From Rothia mucilaginosa (GTDB taxonomy: Bacteria > Actinomycetota > Actinomycetes > Actinomycetales > Micrococcaceae): a stretch of 64,000 bases of DNA. Numbering within the stretch: position 1 is the stretch's first letter; every line of letters starts with the position of its first letter. The stretch covers positions 124,001 to 188,000 of the forward strand of contig NZ_AP014938.1 of NCBI RefSeq assembly GCF_001548235.1, in the 5' to 3' direction. Made by a program: the position numbers and the translations under genes. Below the pieces are notes generated by a model that saw only the letters and a program-made list of their open reading frames with translations, was not told the origin of the DNA and ran no database searches. Below are positions 50,806 through 59,490 of the stretch, one piece after another.

Positions 50806-51105
50806 TTATTCGCCGGAGCCGTTGTCGCCGTCGTTACCGGGTGCGAGGCCTTCGTAGATTTCCTTGCACTGGGGGCAGACCGGGAACTTCTGCGGGTCAC
50901 GGCCGGGTACCCACATTTTGCCGCAGAGGGCGCGTACGGGTTCACCGGTCAGCGCCGATTCGAGGATCTTTTCCTTGCGTACGTAGTGGGAGAAGCGCTC
51001 GTGGTCGCCGGGCTCAGAAAGCTGGGTTTCTTCGCGTTCGAGCAGGGCGGTGCCGCCTGCGGTTCCGGGGCCAAAGGGGTCTTCGATGCCTTCGATCGAG
51101 CTCAT
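50806..51105 (-). CDS. DUF3039 protein
   Basis: 99-aa protein with the DUF3039 core HERFSHYVRKEKILESALTGEPVRALCGKMWVPGRDPQKFPVCPQCKEIYEGL. The single Cys in ALCGK and the CPQC pair form a small zinc-ribbon-like site. ATG 51105 follows AAGGAG; the longer frame to 51240 lacks any ribosome site and codes for an unlikely N-terminus. Found throughout Actinobacteria, often beside helicase genes like the one downstream; function unknown. Confidence 0.93.
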   Translation of the reverse strand: MSSIEGIEDPFGPGTAGGTALLEREETQLSEPGDHERFSHYVRKEKILESALTGEPVRALCGKMWVPGRDPQKFPVCPQCKEIYEGLAPGNDGDNGSGE

Positions 51106-51407
51106 GTTTCTCCTTGATGATGAGGTGGGATACATAGGGTGAGGGGTGCCGCTGCACGGTTGGGTGATCGGCGCCTTCTCTATTTTAGTAGCTGTTGCGT
51201 GGTGCTGGGCCCAGGGGCGGTCAATATGGAGGCAGACCACAGCTAAGGCGCAGACTCGTAGTGTTGCGGCGAGCTTCTTTCCGCTAGAAGTTCGGGGCTA
51301 GAATTTCGGGCGGTATAGAAGCATAGAAAAGGGGTTCCGTGCCAGGCTTAGTACCTAACACGGACCCCTTCTCGTTTATTCCTGATGTGCTGGAGCTTCG
51401 ACTCTCG
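51106..51407. other. Gap between DUF3039 and the ABC permease gene
   Basis: 302 bases with a minus-strand TAAAAT at 51182-51187 (possible -10 for DUF3039) and the permease terminator at 51326-51373. No coding signal. Confidence 0.45.
51326..51373 (-). terminator. Terminator after the ABC permease gene
   Basis: Stem of about 14 bp (GAAAAGGGG-TTCCGTG with CACGGACCCCTTCTC, one bulge); CCCCTTTTCT follows on the minus strand. Confidence 0.82.
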
Positions 51408-53084
51408 TTAGTTCGTTTGGAAGCGTGCCACGCGTTCCAGCATCTTGGAGCTGACCTTGTCGTAGCGGTGACCGCCCCACGCCACGCCGCCCACGAGCAG
51501 TGCGGCACCAATCAGGAGCTGAATCAAGCCACCGAAGACGAGGGTTAGTAGATCTTGGGTCACGAAAATGTACACAACAACCGAGATACCGCCGGGTAGC
51601 GCGCTGAGCATCACCAGAATTACGGTGAGCATCAGCAGCAACTGATTAGCGAAGCCCTCATTGTTCTTCGGGTTCTTGAACGGGTTAGCACCCGGAGGCG
51701 CCACGGGCGGGCTAATGAAGGTGTCCATCACACTGCCCATGCCAGCCGCTGCGGCGAGCACGCCCAGCTGGTGCATCAGCACAATGGGGAAAAGCTCCAG
51801 GTGTCCATTTGCCGCTGAGGCGACGAACACCATCACCACTACGATCGGAACCATCAGGATGCTGTAACCCCAAAGACGGCCGAGACGATCGTCAATACCG
51901 CGTAGCGGGGAGAGCACGTGTAGGCTGAATGCGGTGTTGTCGTATGAGACGAGGTAGCACATGTAGTAGCCGGTGAAGACGGTGCAGAAGTACATCCAGA
52001 ATCCGAAGAGTTGCATGACGCCGCTATTGATAATCTGGTTAGCTTCAGCCGCGTTGATGCCATTAAAATCAACCTGGGTTTTAACGGACCCTACAGAGCT
52101 CAGGAACAGCGGCATACCCACCGTCAGTATCAGGTAAAGCATGGCGGTGCTTACGGTCAGCAACTGCAGACGGTTGTCTTTCAGAAATGAGTGCAGGGTT
52201 CGTGCCGCCACGGCGCCGCGCGGGGTTGAGGGGAACCGTGCAAACAGGCCCAAATCACCTGCGGCGACTTCGGTTGCGCTGGCGTGGTGGGCGCTACCGC
52301 CCACATTCGCCATGGAGCGTGCCAGGTTCTTACCCCACAGCAACCAACCGCCGACCAGGTAGACGAGGGTCAGAGCCAGGCAGCCAAGGGCAACACCCAT
52401 ATTGCCGGTCGCCATGAAGTAGGGCACCGCAAATGCCGATCCGAAGGGCGTCACGCTGAGCCACGGCAGGTAGGGCAGCACCTCTTCCCAGTGCTTGGTC
52501 AGGTAGGTTATCGTTCCACCGAAGATAAAGCCGGCGCTCATCATCAGTAGCATGGCAACGATCATCAGGGTGTTGGCGATGCGCGGGTTATCGTTCAGCG
52601 CCATGCCCAGGCGGTTGGCGAGGCGCGCCCACACCATGAGGTTCGCAAGGCCGAGCACGCAGCAGATGAGGTACACGACCAGCGCGAGCGGTTGCGATAT
52701 AAACGCGATAGCGCCCAGCAGCACGGCAATGATGCTCGCGATGCCGGGGATACCCACGAACCCGCCGAGGAACTGGCCCTTCTGCAGGGTGGAGGGTTTG
52801 ATGGGGAAGAGCACGAATCGGCTCTCGTCCAGGGTGCCGTCCAGTCCGCTAAAGAAAATGGGGACGATAGCCCAGGCGAGCGCAATAACAGCGCCTACCA
52901 GGAGGGCGCCGAGCTGACCGTATTCGGGTACCTCCGAGTTAGCGATAACGTATGCGGAGCCGAGGCCGAAGAGCATACCGCCCGCATAAAGCGCCGCAAA
53001 AATCAGGCCGATGAGCGCCCAGATGCTTCGGCGGAAGGAAGCGAGCACATACTGCCACTTTAGTGAGACGAGGTGCCCAACCAT
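51408..53084 (-). CDS. ABC-2-like transporter permease
   Basis: 558-aa integral membrane protein with about 12 hydrophobic segments, first at about 18-50 (LIGLIFAALYAGGMLFGLG) and last at about 510-535. It looks like two six-helix halves joined by a cytoplasmic loop (LARSMANVGGSAHHASATEVA) and resembles large actinobacterial ABC-2 permeases. Its start overlaps the 3' end of the ATPase gene by 25 bases, so the two form one complex. Substrate is unknown; export is more likely than import since no binding protein is encoded. Confidence 0.88.
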   Translation of the reverse strand: MVGHLVSLKWQYVLASFRRSIWALIGLIFAALYAGGMLFGLGSAYVIANSEVPEYGQLGALLVGAVIALAWAIVPIFFSGLDGTLDESRFVLFPIKPSTLQKGQFLGGFVGIPGIASIIAVLLGAIAFISQPLALVVYLICCVLGLANLMVWARLANRLGMALNDNPRIANTLMIVAMLLMMSAGFIFGGTITYLTKHWEEVLPYLPWLSVTPFGSAFAVPYFMATGNMGVALGCLALTLVYLVGGWLLWGKNLARSMANVGGSAHHASATEVAAGDLGLFARFPSTPRGAVAARTLHSFLKDNRLQLLTVSTAMLYLILTVGMPLFLSSVGSVKTQVDFNGINAAEANQIINSGVMQLFGFWMYFCTVFTGYYMCYLVSYDNTAFSLHVLSPLRGIDDRLGRLWGYSILMVPIVVVMVFVASAANGHLELFPIVLMHQLGVLAAAAGMGSVMDTFISPPVAPPGANPFKNPKNNEGFANQLLLMLTVILVMLSALPGGISVVVYIFVTQDLLTLVFGGLIQLLIGAALLVGGVAWGGHRYDKVSSKMLERVARFQTN

Positions 53085-54043
53085 GACAATCCTTCCGAGG
53101 AGGTGCGGCCACCGACCAGCTGCACGAATCGTTCTTCAAGGCTCACGCCGGCGCGTACTTCGTCGACGGTTCCGGCGGCGAGAATACGGCCGGAGTCCAT
53201 GACGGCTACGTGGTCGCACAGACGCTGAACAAGGTCCATAACGTGCGAGGAGATAATGACAGTTCCGCCGGAGGCAACGAAGCCACGCAGAATGTCCTGA
53301 ATGTTGGCTGCGGAGACCGGGTCGACCGCCTCGAAGGGCTCGTCCAGGATCAGCACGGAGGGCGCGTGAACGAGGGCGGCGGCGAGCGCAATCTTCTTGG
53401 TCATACCGGCGGAGTAGTCGGCAACGGCACGGCCTGCAGCGTCGGTCAGGTCCATTGCGGCGAGCAGGTCCTTGACGCGGGAGGCAACGGTTTCCTTATC
53501 GATTCCGTGCAGGTAGCCGGAGTAGGTGATGAGCTGCTCACCGGTGAGCTTGTCGAAGAGGTGCACGCCGTCGGGTAGCACGCCCAGGTGTGCTTTGGCT
53601 TTGAGCGGGTCGGCCCACATGTCGATGCCGCGCACGTATGCGGTGCCTTCGTTGGGCTTGAGCATGCCGGTGACCATGGAGATGGTGGTGGTTTTACCGG
53701 CGCCGTTGCGGCCGACCAGTCCGTAGAACGATCCGGAGGGGATGTCGAGGTTGATGCGGTCGACGGCGACCTTCTGACCGAATGCCTTGGTGAGGCCGCG
53801 GATTTCGATGGCGGGGCGAGCGCCAGCTGCCGGCACGGTCTGCAGGGTGACGGGTAGCTGCGGTGCTACCGATGCGGGAACTACAGCTTCCGGAGCAGCA
53901 GGCTCTAGGTTTGCAGATTCGGGGGCTACAGCCTGGGGCGCTGCCGCGGCGGGTGTTGCCTCTAGTGCGGTCTCTTGTACCGGGTTCTGCGGTGAACCTG
54001 GTTCTTGCGGATTCGGGTTCTGGGAAATGTGACTAGTGTTCAT
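53060..54043 (-). CDS. ABC transporter ATP-binding protein
   Basis: 327-aa ATPase. The nucleotide-binding domain starts at about residue 78 (IEIRGLTKAFGQKVAVDRINL), with Walker A GRNGAGKTT, signature YSAGMTKKIALAAAL and Walker B VLILDEPFEAVD. The D-loop and H-loop (VIISSHVMDL) follow. The first 75 residues are an unusual Pro/Ala/Glu-rich tail (APESANLEPAAPEA) without domain character. It is the first gene of a two-gene operon with the permease. TAGGGT lies 6 bases before the ATG, and GGTGAG could also serve as ribosome site, so a leaderless mRNA is possible but not clear. Confidence 0.93.
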   Translation of the reverse strand: MNTSHISQNPNPQEPGSPQNPVQETALEATPAAAAPQAVAPESANLEPAAPEAVVPASVAPQLPVTLQTVPAAGARPAIEIRGLTKAFGQKVAVDRINLDIPSGSFYGLVGRNGAGKTTTISMVTGMLKPNEGTAYVRGIDMWADPLKAKAHLGVLPDGVHLFDKLTGEQLITYSGYLHGIDKETVASRVKDLLAAMDLTDAAGRAVADYSAGMTKKIALAAALVHAPSVLILDEPFEAVDPVSAANIQDILRGFVASGGTVIISSHVMDLVQRLCDHVAVMDSGRILAAGTVDEVRAGVSLEERFVQLVGGRTSSEGLSWLGTSSH

Positions 54044-54365
54044 ATTCTCACCCTATCACCCCCCCATGAGGTCTAGCAGGTTTGGTGATGAAACCTGCAT
54101 TATTAAGTACTCACAATGCATAATATGGACATTTCGGGGTGCTATAGATGCCATCCAACCGCGCTATCAGACAGGTTGAGTCACCTGCTCTCGCTCTCTC
54201 CCCCGCCTCAAAACCACTTCAAACCCGCGAACGCAGAACGGGCTACCGCCTACCCCGCAGCCCGAGTGCGGGGGTAGACGATAGCCCGTCCGTAATTCAA
54301 AGTTCCAGGGTCAAAGTGTCAGCCGATTAGACCGGTTCATGACGATTCCCGGATGACAGCTGTTT
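54044..54365. other. Gap between the ABC ATPase and YbbN-like genes
   Basis: 322 bases: a C7 run at 54059-54065 next to the ATPase promoter, an AT-rich patch (54095-54130) likely to be part of the ATPase promoter, and the long hairpin at 54239-54289. A 60-codon plus-strand frame (54148-54330) runs through the hairpin and is not credible. Confidence 0.5.
54239..54289 (-). terminator. Long hairpin after the YbbN-like gene
   Basis: ACGGGCTA-CCG-CTACCCCGCA with complementary TGCGGGGGTAG-CG-TAGCCCGT, small internal mismatches, loop of about 7 bases. No T-run follows on the minus strand. Confidence 0.65.
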
Positions 54366-55382
54366 TTAGAACAGCGCCATGGTCAGTGCCGCACGCGCCT
54401 TGACGGTGCGCGGGTCAGATGCACCCACCACGTCGAAGAGCTGCACGAGGCGCTCGCGCACACGCCCCTTATCGTCGGGGCCTACCGCACTGAACAGGCG
54501 CAGCAGATGGTTGTATGCATCCTCCACGTGACCGCCCACCAGGTCCAGGTCGGCTACGTTGAACGCGGCGTCAATATTCATGGGGTCTGCCGCAGCCGCC
54601 GCGCGTTCGGTTGCCATGTCCAGGTCCTTCACGCGAGCGAGCAGTTCGACCTGTTCCAGGCCGAGCTTCGCTTCCTTATCGCCGGGGTTCTCGGTGATCG
54701 CCTTGCGGTATGCGGCGCGGGCGCCCTCCAGGTCGCCGCGGTCAAGGGCGGCGACGGCTTCTGCGTGCAGGGGCGGCAGGGGCTTTTCGTCTTCGGGAAC
54801 GACCGGGTCGAAGCCGCCGGGCAGCTGGTACTGTGCCGCGAGCTGCAGAACCTGGGAGAGCACATCGCCGAGGTCTTCTGCGCTGACCGGGCCGGTGTAA
54901 ATCGGTGCCGGGCGGCCCGCCAGAACGGCAACGCCCGCGGGCACGCCGCTCACGCCGAATGCCTGGGCTGCTTCAGGGAGCTTAGTAACGTCCACGGCGG
55001 CACAAATCATGCTACCTGCGGCGGAGTCGACGAGCTTCTGCACGCCTTCGAGCATCTGCAGGGAGGACGGCGAGTGCGGCGCGTAGAGCGCAAAAATCAC
55101 GGCACCCTGGCTGGAGAGCTGCACGAACTTCTGGAACTCTTCGGGGGTGTTGACCTCGTAGCGCCAGGTGGGAGCGGAGGGGGTCTGCTCGCCACCCTGT
55201 GCACCAGCAGACTGTGCCGCTGCGTTCTGTGCCCCGGCGTTGGGGTTCAGTTCCATGGCGTTGCGTACGGAGGCGGGAATCTCCTGCGCTGCCCCGTTCT
55301 GTGCTGCACCACCCTGCGCGACGTTACCCTGTGCCGCGTTCTGGGATGCGCCGCGGTCTGCCGGATCAAAAATAATGCTCAT
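54366..55382 (-). CDS. YbbN/CnoX-like thioredoxin-fold protein with TPR-like repeats
   Basis: 338-aa soluble protein. An N-terminal linker of about 70 residues is rich in Asn/Gln/Ala/Gly (repeated NAAQ, GAQ). A thioredoxin fold follows (about 72-175), with ALYAPHSPSSLQMLEGV where the WCxxC motif would be and the cis-Pro in GVSGVPAGVAVL. A helical TPR-like C-terminal half comes last (LDRGDLEGARAAYRKAITENPGDKEAKLGLEQVELL). The active-site cysteines are absent, so it is not a redox thioredoxin; family members act as co-chaperones. The ribosome site is AAAGGAG. Confidence 0.9.
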   Translation of the reverse strand: MSIIFDPADRGASQNAAQGNVAQGGAAQNGAAQEIPASVRNAMELNPNAGAQNAAAQSAGAQGGEQTPSAPTWRYEVNTPEEFQKFVQLSSQGAVIFALYAPHSPSSLQMLEGVQKLVDSAAGSMICAAVDVTKLPEAAQAFGVSGVPAGVAVLAGRPAPIYTGPVSAEDLGDVLSQVLQLAAQYQLPGGFDPVVPEDEKPLPPLHAEAVAALDRGDLEGARAAYRKAITENPGDKEAKLGLEQVELLARVKDLDMATERAAAAADPMNIDAAFNVADLDLVGGHVEDAYNHLLRLFSAVGPDDKGRVRERLVQLFDVVGASDPRTVKARAALTMALF

Positions 55383-55674
55383 CCTGGGCTCCTTTACGTT
55401 CTGTATCTATTGTTGCGTGCGGGCTAGATCCTTCACGCGTTCCTTTCTCTATTATCCCCGCATTACGCCGTTGCGAGTGCGCGTTCCCTGCCGCCTACGC
55501 TCTGAGCTCATGCCGGGACTAGCGCTTAGACTAATCCTTGAACAGCGCGTAGATATCTCTCCCACTTGCGCTCCCCTATCTCTAACGTTCACCCTTGACG
55601 CCGTAACAAAGTAAACCAGCCGGTAGAATGGCACAGTAGAGAAAAATACCCGGAATGATCCGGAAAGGAAGAGC

Positions 55675-56961
55675 ATGAGCGAGAAGAAAGCCTCAGCAGC
55701 TCACGAAGAGACGACATCGTCCCACGAGACGCGCAAGAAGGAATCCCTCACCGACCAGCTGACGGAGACCTTCAGCGAGATAACCGAAAGCATTAGCCAG
55801 GTGCGTTCCAACCGCCGCCGCGCTTCCATGCCTCCTACGGATACCATCCCGGTGGTCCCTGCCGCTTCTGAGGATGTGCCTCCCGCCCCGAAGGTGGTCG
55901 GTAACGGCAAGACCTCCATGATGCATAACCCGGTTGCTTTTGGTTTCCTCATGACCGTGGGTGTGGGTTTGGCGCTCCTTGCCTACTACATTTTCAATAA
56001 TGTGGGTGCCCTGGTGGGTTGGGTGACCGGCGCTATTTTCATTGCTCTGGGTCTGGACCCGATTGTGCGCCGCCTGGAGTCTTGGGGCATTAAGCGCGGT
56101 ATCGGTGTGATTGCTGTGCTTGCTGGTTTTGCTGGCGCTGTGACCGGCCTGGTCATGACGATTGGCCCGGTCATTAGCGAGCAGGCGTCTAAGTTTGTTC
56201 AGTATGCGCCGGGTATTTATCAGAACACGATTGATTCTGATTGGTATCACGAGCTTGATCAGCGTTTTAGCATCAGCACCTGGGTGAATGAGAACGTCCC
56301 GAAGTTCTTGGAGTCGACGTTCTCCTCTTCGCAGGTCAATAGCTTCATGTCTAGCCTGGTTACGGCTGGCTCCACCCTGGCGCAGAGCGTGACCGGCGTG
56401 ATTATTGTGCTGTTCCTGTCCCTGTACTTCCTCACGTCGATGGACACGATTAAGGCGTGGGGGGTGCGTCTGGCGCCGGCATCTAAGCGTGTGCGCGTCA
56501 AGTACATTACCGACAAGATTACTGAGTCGGTGGGTAACTACGTTATGGGTCAGGCGATGGTAGCCATTCTGAACGCCCTCTTCGCATTCTTCATAATGTT
56601 GTTCTTGGGCTTTAGCTTCCCGCAGTTGATGGCTTTGGTCGTCATGATTCTGGCGTTCATTCCGCTGGTTGGTGGTGTGATTGCGCTGGTTTTGACTTCG
56701 CTGATTCTGCTGACTCAGGACTGGAGTCTGGCGCTGTGGTTTGCGGTGGCGTACTTCCTGTACTTGCAGGTGGAGGCGTACCTGATTTCTCCGCGTATTA
56801 TGGCTCGCGCTGTCTCGGTTCCTGCCGGTGTTGCGATTATTTCGGTGGCTGCCGGTGGCGCGCTCTGGGGCGTGCTGGGTGCGCTGATTGCTATTCCGGT
56901 GGCGGCTTCCATGCTGATTCTGGTGCGTGAGGTGTTCATTCCTCGCCAAGATCAGCTGTAG
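55675..56961 (+). CDS. AI-2E-family transporter
   Basis: 428-aa membrane protein with a charged N-terminal cytoplasmic region (1-85) and about 8 helices. The family core is VLTSLILLTQDWSLALWFAVAYFLYLQVEAYLISPRIM near the C-terminus, with FLGFSFPQLMALVVMILAFIPLVGGVIA before it. The name derives from E. coli TqsA; many members move other small solutes or Na+/Li+, so autoinducer export is not implied. GGAAAGGAAGAGC precedes the ATG. It is transcribed alone and terminates in a bidirectional hairpin. Confidence 0.93.
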   Translation: MSEKKASAAHEETTSSHETRKKESLTDQLTETFSEITESISQVRSNRRRASMPPTDTIPVVPAASEDVPPAPKVVGNGKTSMMHNPVAFGFLMTVGVGLALLAYYIFNNVGALVGWVTGAIFIALGLDPIVRRLESWGIKRGIGVIAVLAGFAGAVTGLVMTIGPVISEQASKFVQYAPGIYQNTIDSDWYHELDQRFSISTWVNENVPKFLESTFSSSQVNSFMSSLVTAGSTLAQSVTGVIIVLFLSLYFLTSMDTIKAWGVRLAPASKRVRVKYITDKITESVGNYVMGQAMVAILNALFAFFIMLFLGFSFPQLMALVVMILAFIPLVGGVIALVLTSLILLTQDWSLALWFAVAYFLYLQVEAYLISPRIMARAVSVPAGVAIISVAAGGALWGVLGALIAIPVAASMLILVREVFIPRQDQL

Positions 56962-57023
56962 TCACCTCTAGGTTCCCTACGCGTTCGTTGCTCTTCCACC
57001 GAGCAGGCATTGCATATAAGACA

Positions 57024-57066
57024 AAAGGCGGCGGCTTTGGATGTTCTATCCAAAGCCGCCGCCTTT
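57024..57066. terminator. Bidirectional terminator between the AI-2E and hydrolase genes
   Basis: 17-bp perfect stem AAAGGCGGCGGCTTTGG with its complement, 9-base loop, flanked by A and T tracts. Confidence 0.95.
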
Positions 57067-57084
57067 ATATTTTTATGCCGAACC

Positions 57085-57903
57085 TTAAAGCTCAGTGATT
57101 TCTTCTGCCACCGGGCCGCTGTACTCGGTGGGCAGTTCGGTGGGTACACCGGTCACGATGCTAACCACGGTGTTCAGAACCTGCTGCACGGACTTCTCAC
57201 CCACCCACAGGTGCTTGCATCCCTCAAAGGGAATCACCTGAGTACGCGGTACAGCCGCAAAACGCTCACGCGCCGCCGGAGGCTGCAGGTAGTCGTCGTG
57301 CTCGGGCACCAGCGCGTACAGCGGGTTCGAGATCTTGTTCCACTCGTCCAGCTCAGCCGGGTGCACGCGGTGCAGCGGCGGGGAGAGCAGAATAGCGCCG
57401 GTGAACTCGTTCGCGTATTCGGGCGCATACTTGAGCACCAGTTCGGTGCCGAAGGACCAGCCGATGAGCCAGGGGTTCGGCAGGGCGCGCTCGCGTACGA
57501 ACTTCAGGATGGCGTCGAAGTCCTTCTTCTCGGCAAAGCCACCGTCAAAAACTCCTTCGCTGGTGCCTCGAATCGAGGAGGTACCGCGAGTGTTGAAACG
57601 CAGCACCGCAATGTTCGACAGCGCCGGCAGGCGGAAGGACGCCTTCTTGTACACGTGCGAGTCCATGTAGCCGCCGTGGGTGGGCAGCGGGTGGAAGGTC
57701 ACCAGGGTTGCCTTGATGTCGCCTTCGGGCAGGGCGAGTTCACCGACGAGGCGCTTGCCGTCCGCGGTGGTGACGGTGAAGTTCTCGCGGCGTGCCGGCA
57801 GGACGGTACGTGCCTTAATGGGGGTGGGTTCAGCGGCGGTGCTGAAAACGTAGCGAGCGGGATCGAATTCCTGCTCGCGGGTGATATCGGCGGTGTTGCT
57901 CAT
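57085..57903 (-). CDS. Alpha/beta hydrolase
   Basis: 272-aa soluble protein. The nucleophile elbow is GWSFG with Ser150, the oxyanion-side motif is HPLPTHGG (71-78), an acid position is in ALVPEHDDYL and the His in EGCKHLWVG. A FNTRGTSSIRG segment follows strand 4. These are the marks of a small serine hydrolase of the dienelactone-hydrolase/acylglycerol-lipase type. It ends near a shared terminator, and the start follows GAAGGAA. Substrate is unknown. Confidence 0.9.
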   Translation of the reverse strand: MSNTADITREQEFDPARYVFSTAAEPTPIKARTVLPARRENFTVTTADGKRLVGELALPEGDIKATLVTFHPLPTHGGYMDSHVYKKASFRLPALSNIAVLRFNTRGTSSIRGTSEGVFDGGFAEKKDFDAILKFVRERALPNPWLIGWSFGTELVLKYAPEYANEFTGAILLSPPLHRVHPAELDEWNKISNPLYALVPEHDDYLQPPAARERFAAVPRTQVIPFEGCKHLWVGEKSVQQVLNTVVSIVTGVPTELPTEYSGPVAEEITEL

Positions 57904-57986
57904 TGCGTTCCTTCAAGAATTGGATTCGAGAATGTGGTCTTGGTCGAAATATAGTCTTAGGCTGCACCTTATGTGCGATGTTCAGC

Positions 57987-58313
57987 CTATTTGCGACGGA
58001 TTCGCCAGCAGTGCTGATGCCAGTGCCTGCGCTCATCAATGGCGCGGCTACGTCCCATCGTGTGGCTTTCTTGCCACACCACCAGATGCGCTGTTCTGGG
58101 CGGAATCGGGCGGTAGCATTCGGGGCAAGTGTAGGTTTTTTGGGCGTTGACGGCGGGAATGTATTGCACCAGCCAGTCACCGTATCGGTCACGTTCCAAC
58201 CTGGGTGCAGGGTCGAGGATCCTGCTGATATCACGCCCTGCAGGTGCTTGACGGTGCCACTTATCGCTGGTGGTGCCGGATACTCGCCTGCCGGGATGAT
58301 TCTTACGTGCCAT
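57987..58313 (-). CDS. Small Cys/His protein conserved next to nucS
   Basis: 108-aa basic protein. A Cys pair (Cys63, Cys66 in YTCPECYRPIPP) and a downstream RHWHQHCW (His97, His99, His101, Cys102) could form a zinc site. The rest is Arg/Trp-rich. It resembles small actinobacterial proteins usually labelled ATP/GTP-binding, a label I see no support for: there is no P-loop. The start ATG has TAGAAT exactly 7 bases upstream and no ribosome site, so its mRNA is probably leaderless. It is divergent from nucS across 208 bases and upstream of the hydrolase gene. Confidence 0.85.
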   Translation of the reverse strand: MARKNHPGRRVSGTTSDKWHRQAPAGRDISRILDPAPRLERDRYGDWLVQYIPAVNAQKTYTCPECYRPIPPRTAHLVVWQESHTMGRSRAIDERRHWHQHCWRIRRK

Positions 58314-58320
58314 GAGCCCT

Positions 58321-58326
58321 ATTCTA
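58321..58326 (-). promoter_or_regulatory. Putative -10 (TAGAAT) for the Cys/His gene, leaderless
   Basis: TAGAAT on the minus strand ends 7 bases before ATG 58313; no Shine-Dalgarno lies between. Confidence 0.5.
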
Positions 58327-58480
58327 CCGCGCCGCTGGGCTATCTCTACCTACCGGCCCTGCCGCTGTTCGCTCTGCGCTCTTCCCCGTTCTGACCTGGC
58401 GCTCCCCCACCCTGTACCGCCCCCTACTGTGCCCTGTACCGCACTCCGTGCCGTGCACAGGTTCCCTAGCTCATACCCTC

Positions 58481-58514
58481 ACCTGCTAGAGCCAAACACT
58501 CGTACCTGCTAGAG
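58481..58514. repeat. Direct repeat ACCTGCTAGAG, two copies
   Basis: Copies at 58481-58491 and 58504-58514, 23 bases apart start to start. The second copy contains the putative nucS -10. Confidence 0.6.
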
Positions 58515-58515
58515 T
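58510..58515 (+). promoter_or_regulatory. Putative extended -10 (TGC-TAGAGT) for a leaderless nucS mRNA
   Basis: TAGAGT with TGC immediately upstream ends 6 bases before the nucS ATG. No ribosome site fits between them. Confidence 0.5.
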
Positions 58516-58521
58516 GGACGG

Positions 58522-59235
58522 ATGCGTATTGTCATTGCTGAATGCTCCGTAGATTATGAGGGCCGCCTCCGCGCCCACCTGCCCCGCGCTACCCGCCTGC
58601 TGATGGTCAAGAATGACGGCTCCGTCCTCATTCACTCCGACGGCGGTTCCTACAAGCCTCTGAACTGGATGAGCCCTCCCTGCTCCCTGCTGGTGGCTGA
58701 GCGCAAGGATGTTCCGCAGAGCATCCGTGAGGATCTGGAGTCTGATGTTCAACAGCTGTGGACCGTTCAGGCGGCGAAGAGCGATGACCGCCTCATGATT
58801 CGTATCTACAAGATTGAGCACGAGTACACCACCGACCTGGGTGTTGACCCCGGCCTCATTAAGGACGGTGTGGAGGCTGACCTGCAGCGTCTGCTTGCCG
58901 AGCAGATCCACACTCTCGGTGAGGGCTATTCGCTGGTGCGCCGCGAGTACCCGACCGCTATCGGTCCGGTAGACATCATGGCGAAGGATGCGCACGGCGT
59001 CTCCGTGGCGGTCGAGCTCAAGCGTGTGGGCGATATTGACGGCGTGGAGCAGCTGACCCGTTACCTGGAGCTACTCAACCGTGACCCGCTGCTGGCTCCG
59101 GTGCGCGGCGTGTTTGCGGCGCAGACGATTAAGCCGCAGGCTCGTACCCTGGCTGAGGACCGCGGTATCCGCTGCGTGAGCCTGGATTACGACGCGATGC
59201 GCGGCGTGGACGATTCGGCTGACCGTCTGTTCTAA
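58522..59235 (+). CDS. nucS: Mismatch-specific endonuclease NucS/EndoMS
   Basis: 237-aa nuclease of the MutS/MutL-independent mismatch repair pathway of Actinobacteria and some Archaea. The N-terminal domain (1-110) has [16 protein letters not shown] and [17 protein letters not shown]. The C-terminal PD-(D/E)xK nuclease carries Asp151 (GPVDIMAKD), Glu165 and Lys167 (VAVELKR). The last residues, DRLF at the very C-terminus, match the short sliding-clamp-binding peptide used by NucS proteins to dock on DnaN. Length is normal. The start has a TAGAGT 6 bases upstream and no ribosome site. Confidence 0.97.
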   Translation: MRIVIAECSVDYEGRLRAHLPRATRLLMVKNDGSVLIHSDGGSYKPLNWMSPPCSLLVAERKDVPQSIREDLESDVQQLWTVQAAKSDDRLMIRIYKIEHEYTTDLGVDPGLIKDGVEADLQRLLAEQIHTLGEGYSLVRREYPTAIGPVDIMAKDAHGVSVAVELKRVGDIDGVEQLTRYLELLNRDPLLAPVRGVFAAQTIKPQARTLAEDRGIRCVSLDYDAMRGVDDSADRLF

Positions 59236-59284
59236 ACGGCTCTCTGTTCTAACCAGCTCTAGCTAGGCGGCTACACATAGCTTG

Positions 59285-59319
59285 AGGGGCGCCTCCCAAC
59301 CATGGGAGGCGCCCCTTTC
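59285..59319 (+). terminator. Terminator after nucS
   Basis: Stem AGGGGCGCCTCCCA with complement, small loop, followed by TTTCTGTG. Confidence 0.88.
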
Positions 59320-59410
59320 TGTGCACGCTGTCATTCTATGCACGCCATCTTTCTGTGCATTCTCTTTCTGCGCGCGCTCTTCTACACACACCCTACCCCT
59401 GATACACCAA

Positions 59411-59450
59411 TCGCCGGTGCCCCTCCCCTTTCGGGAAGGAACACCGGCGA
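59411..59450 (-). terminator. Hairpin after the atp operon
   Basis: TCGCCGGTG/CACCGGCGA outer stem plus an inner CCCTTTCGGG hairpin, 40-80 bases after the atpC stop. No T-run on the minus strand; a second small stem TCCCC/GGGGA lies at 59470-59483. Confidence 0.6.
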
Positions 59451-59490
59451 GGTGTACACAGCGGTCAATTCCCCCTGCGGGGAACCGGCT

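Noticed and set aside
54148..54330. 60-codon plus-strand frame between the ABC ATPase and YbbN-like genes
   Set aside because: It reads through a 50-base hairpin, has no ribosome site and no recognisable protein character.
57987..58313. ATP/GTP-binding annotation commonly given to this small protein
   Set aside because: No Walker A or other nucleotide-binding motif is present; the only recognisable feature is a Cys/His cluster.
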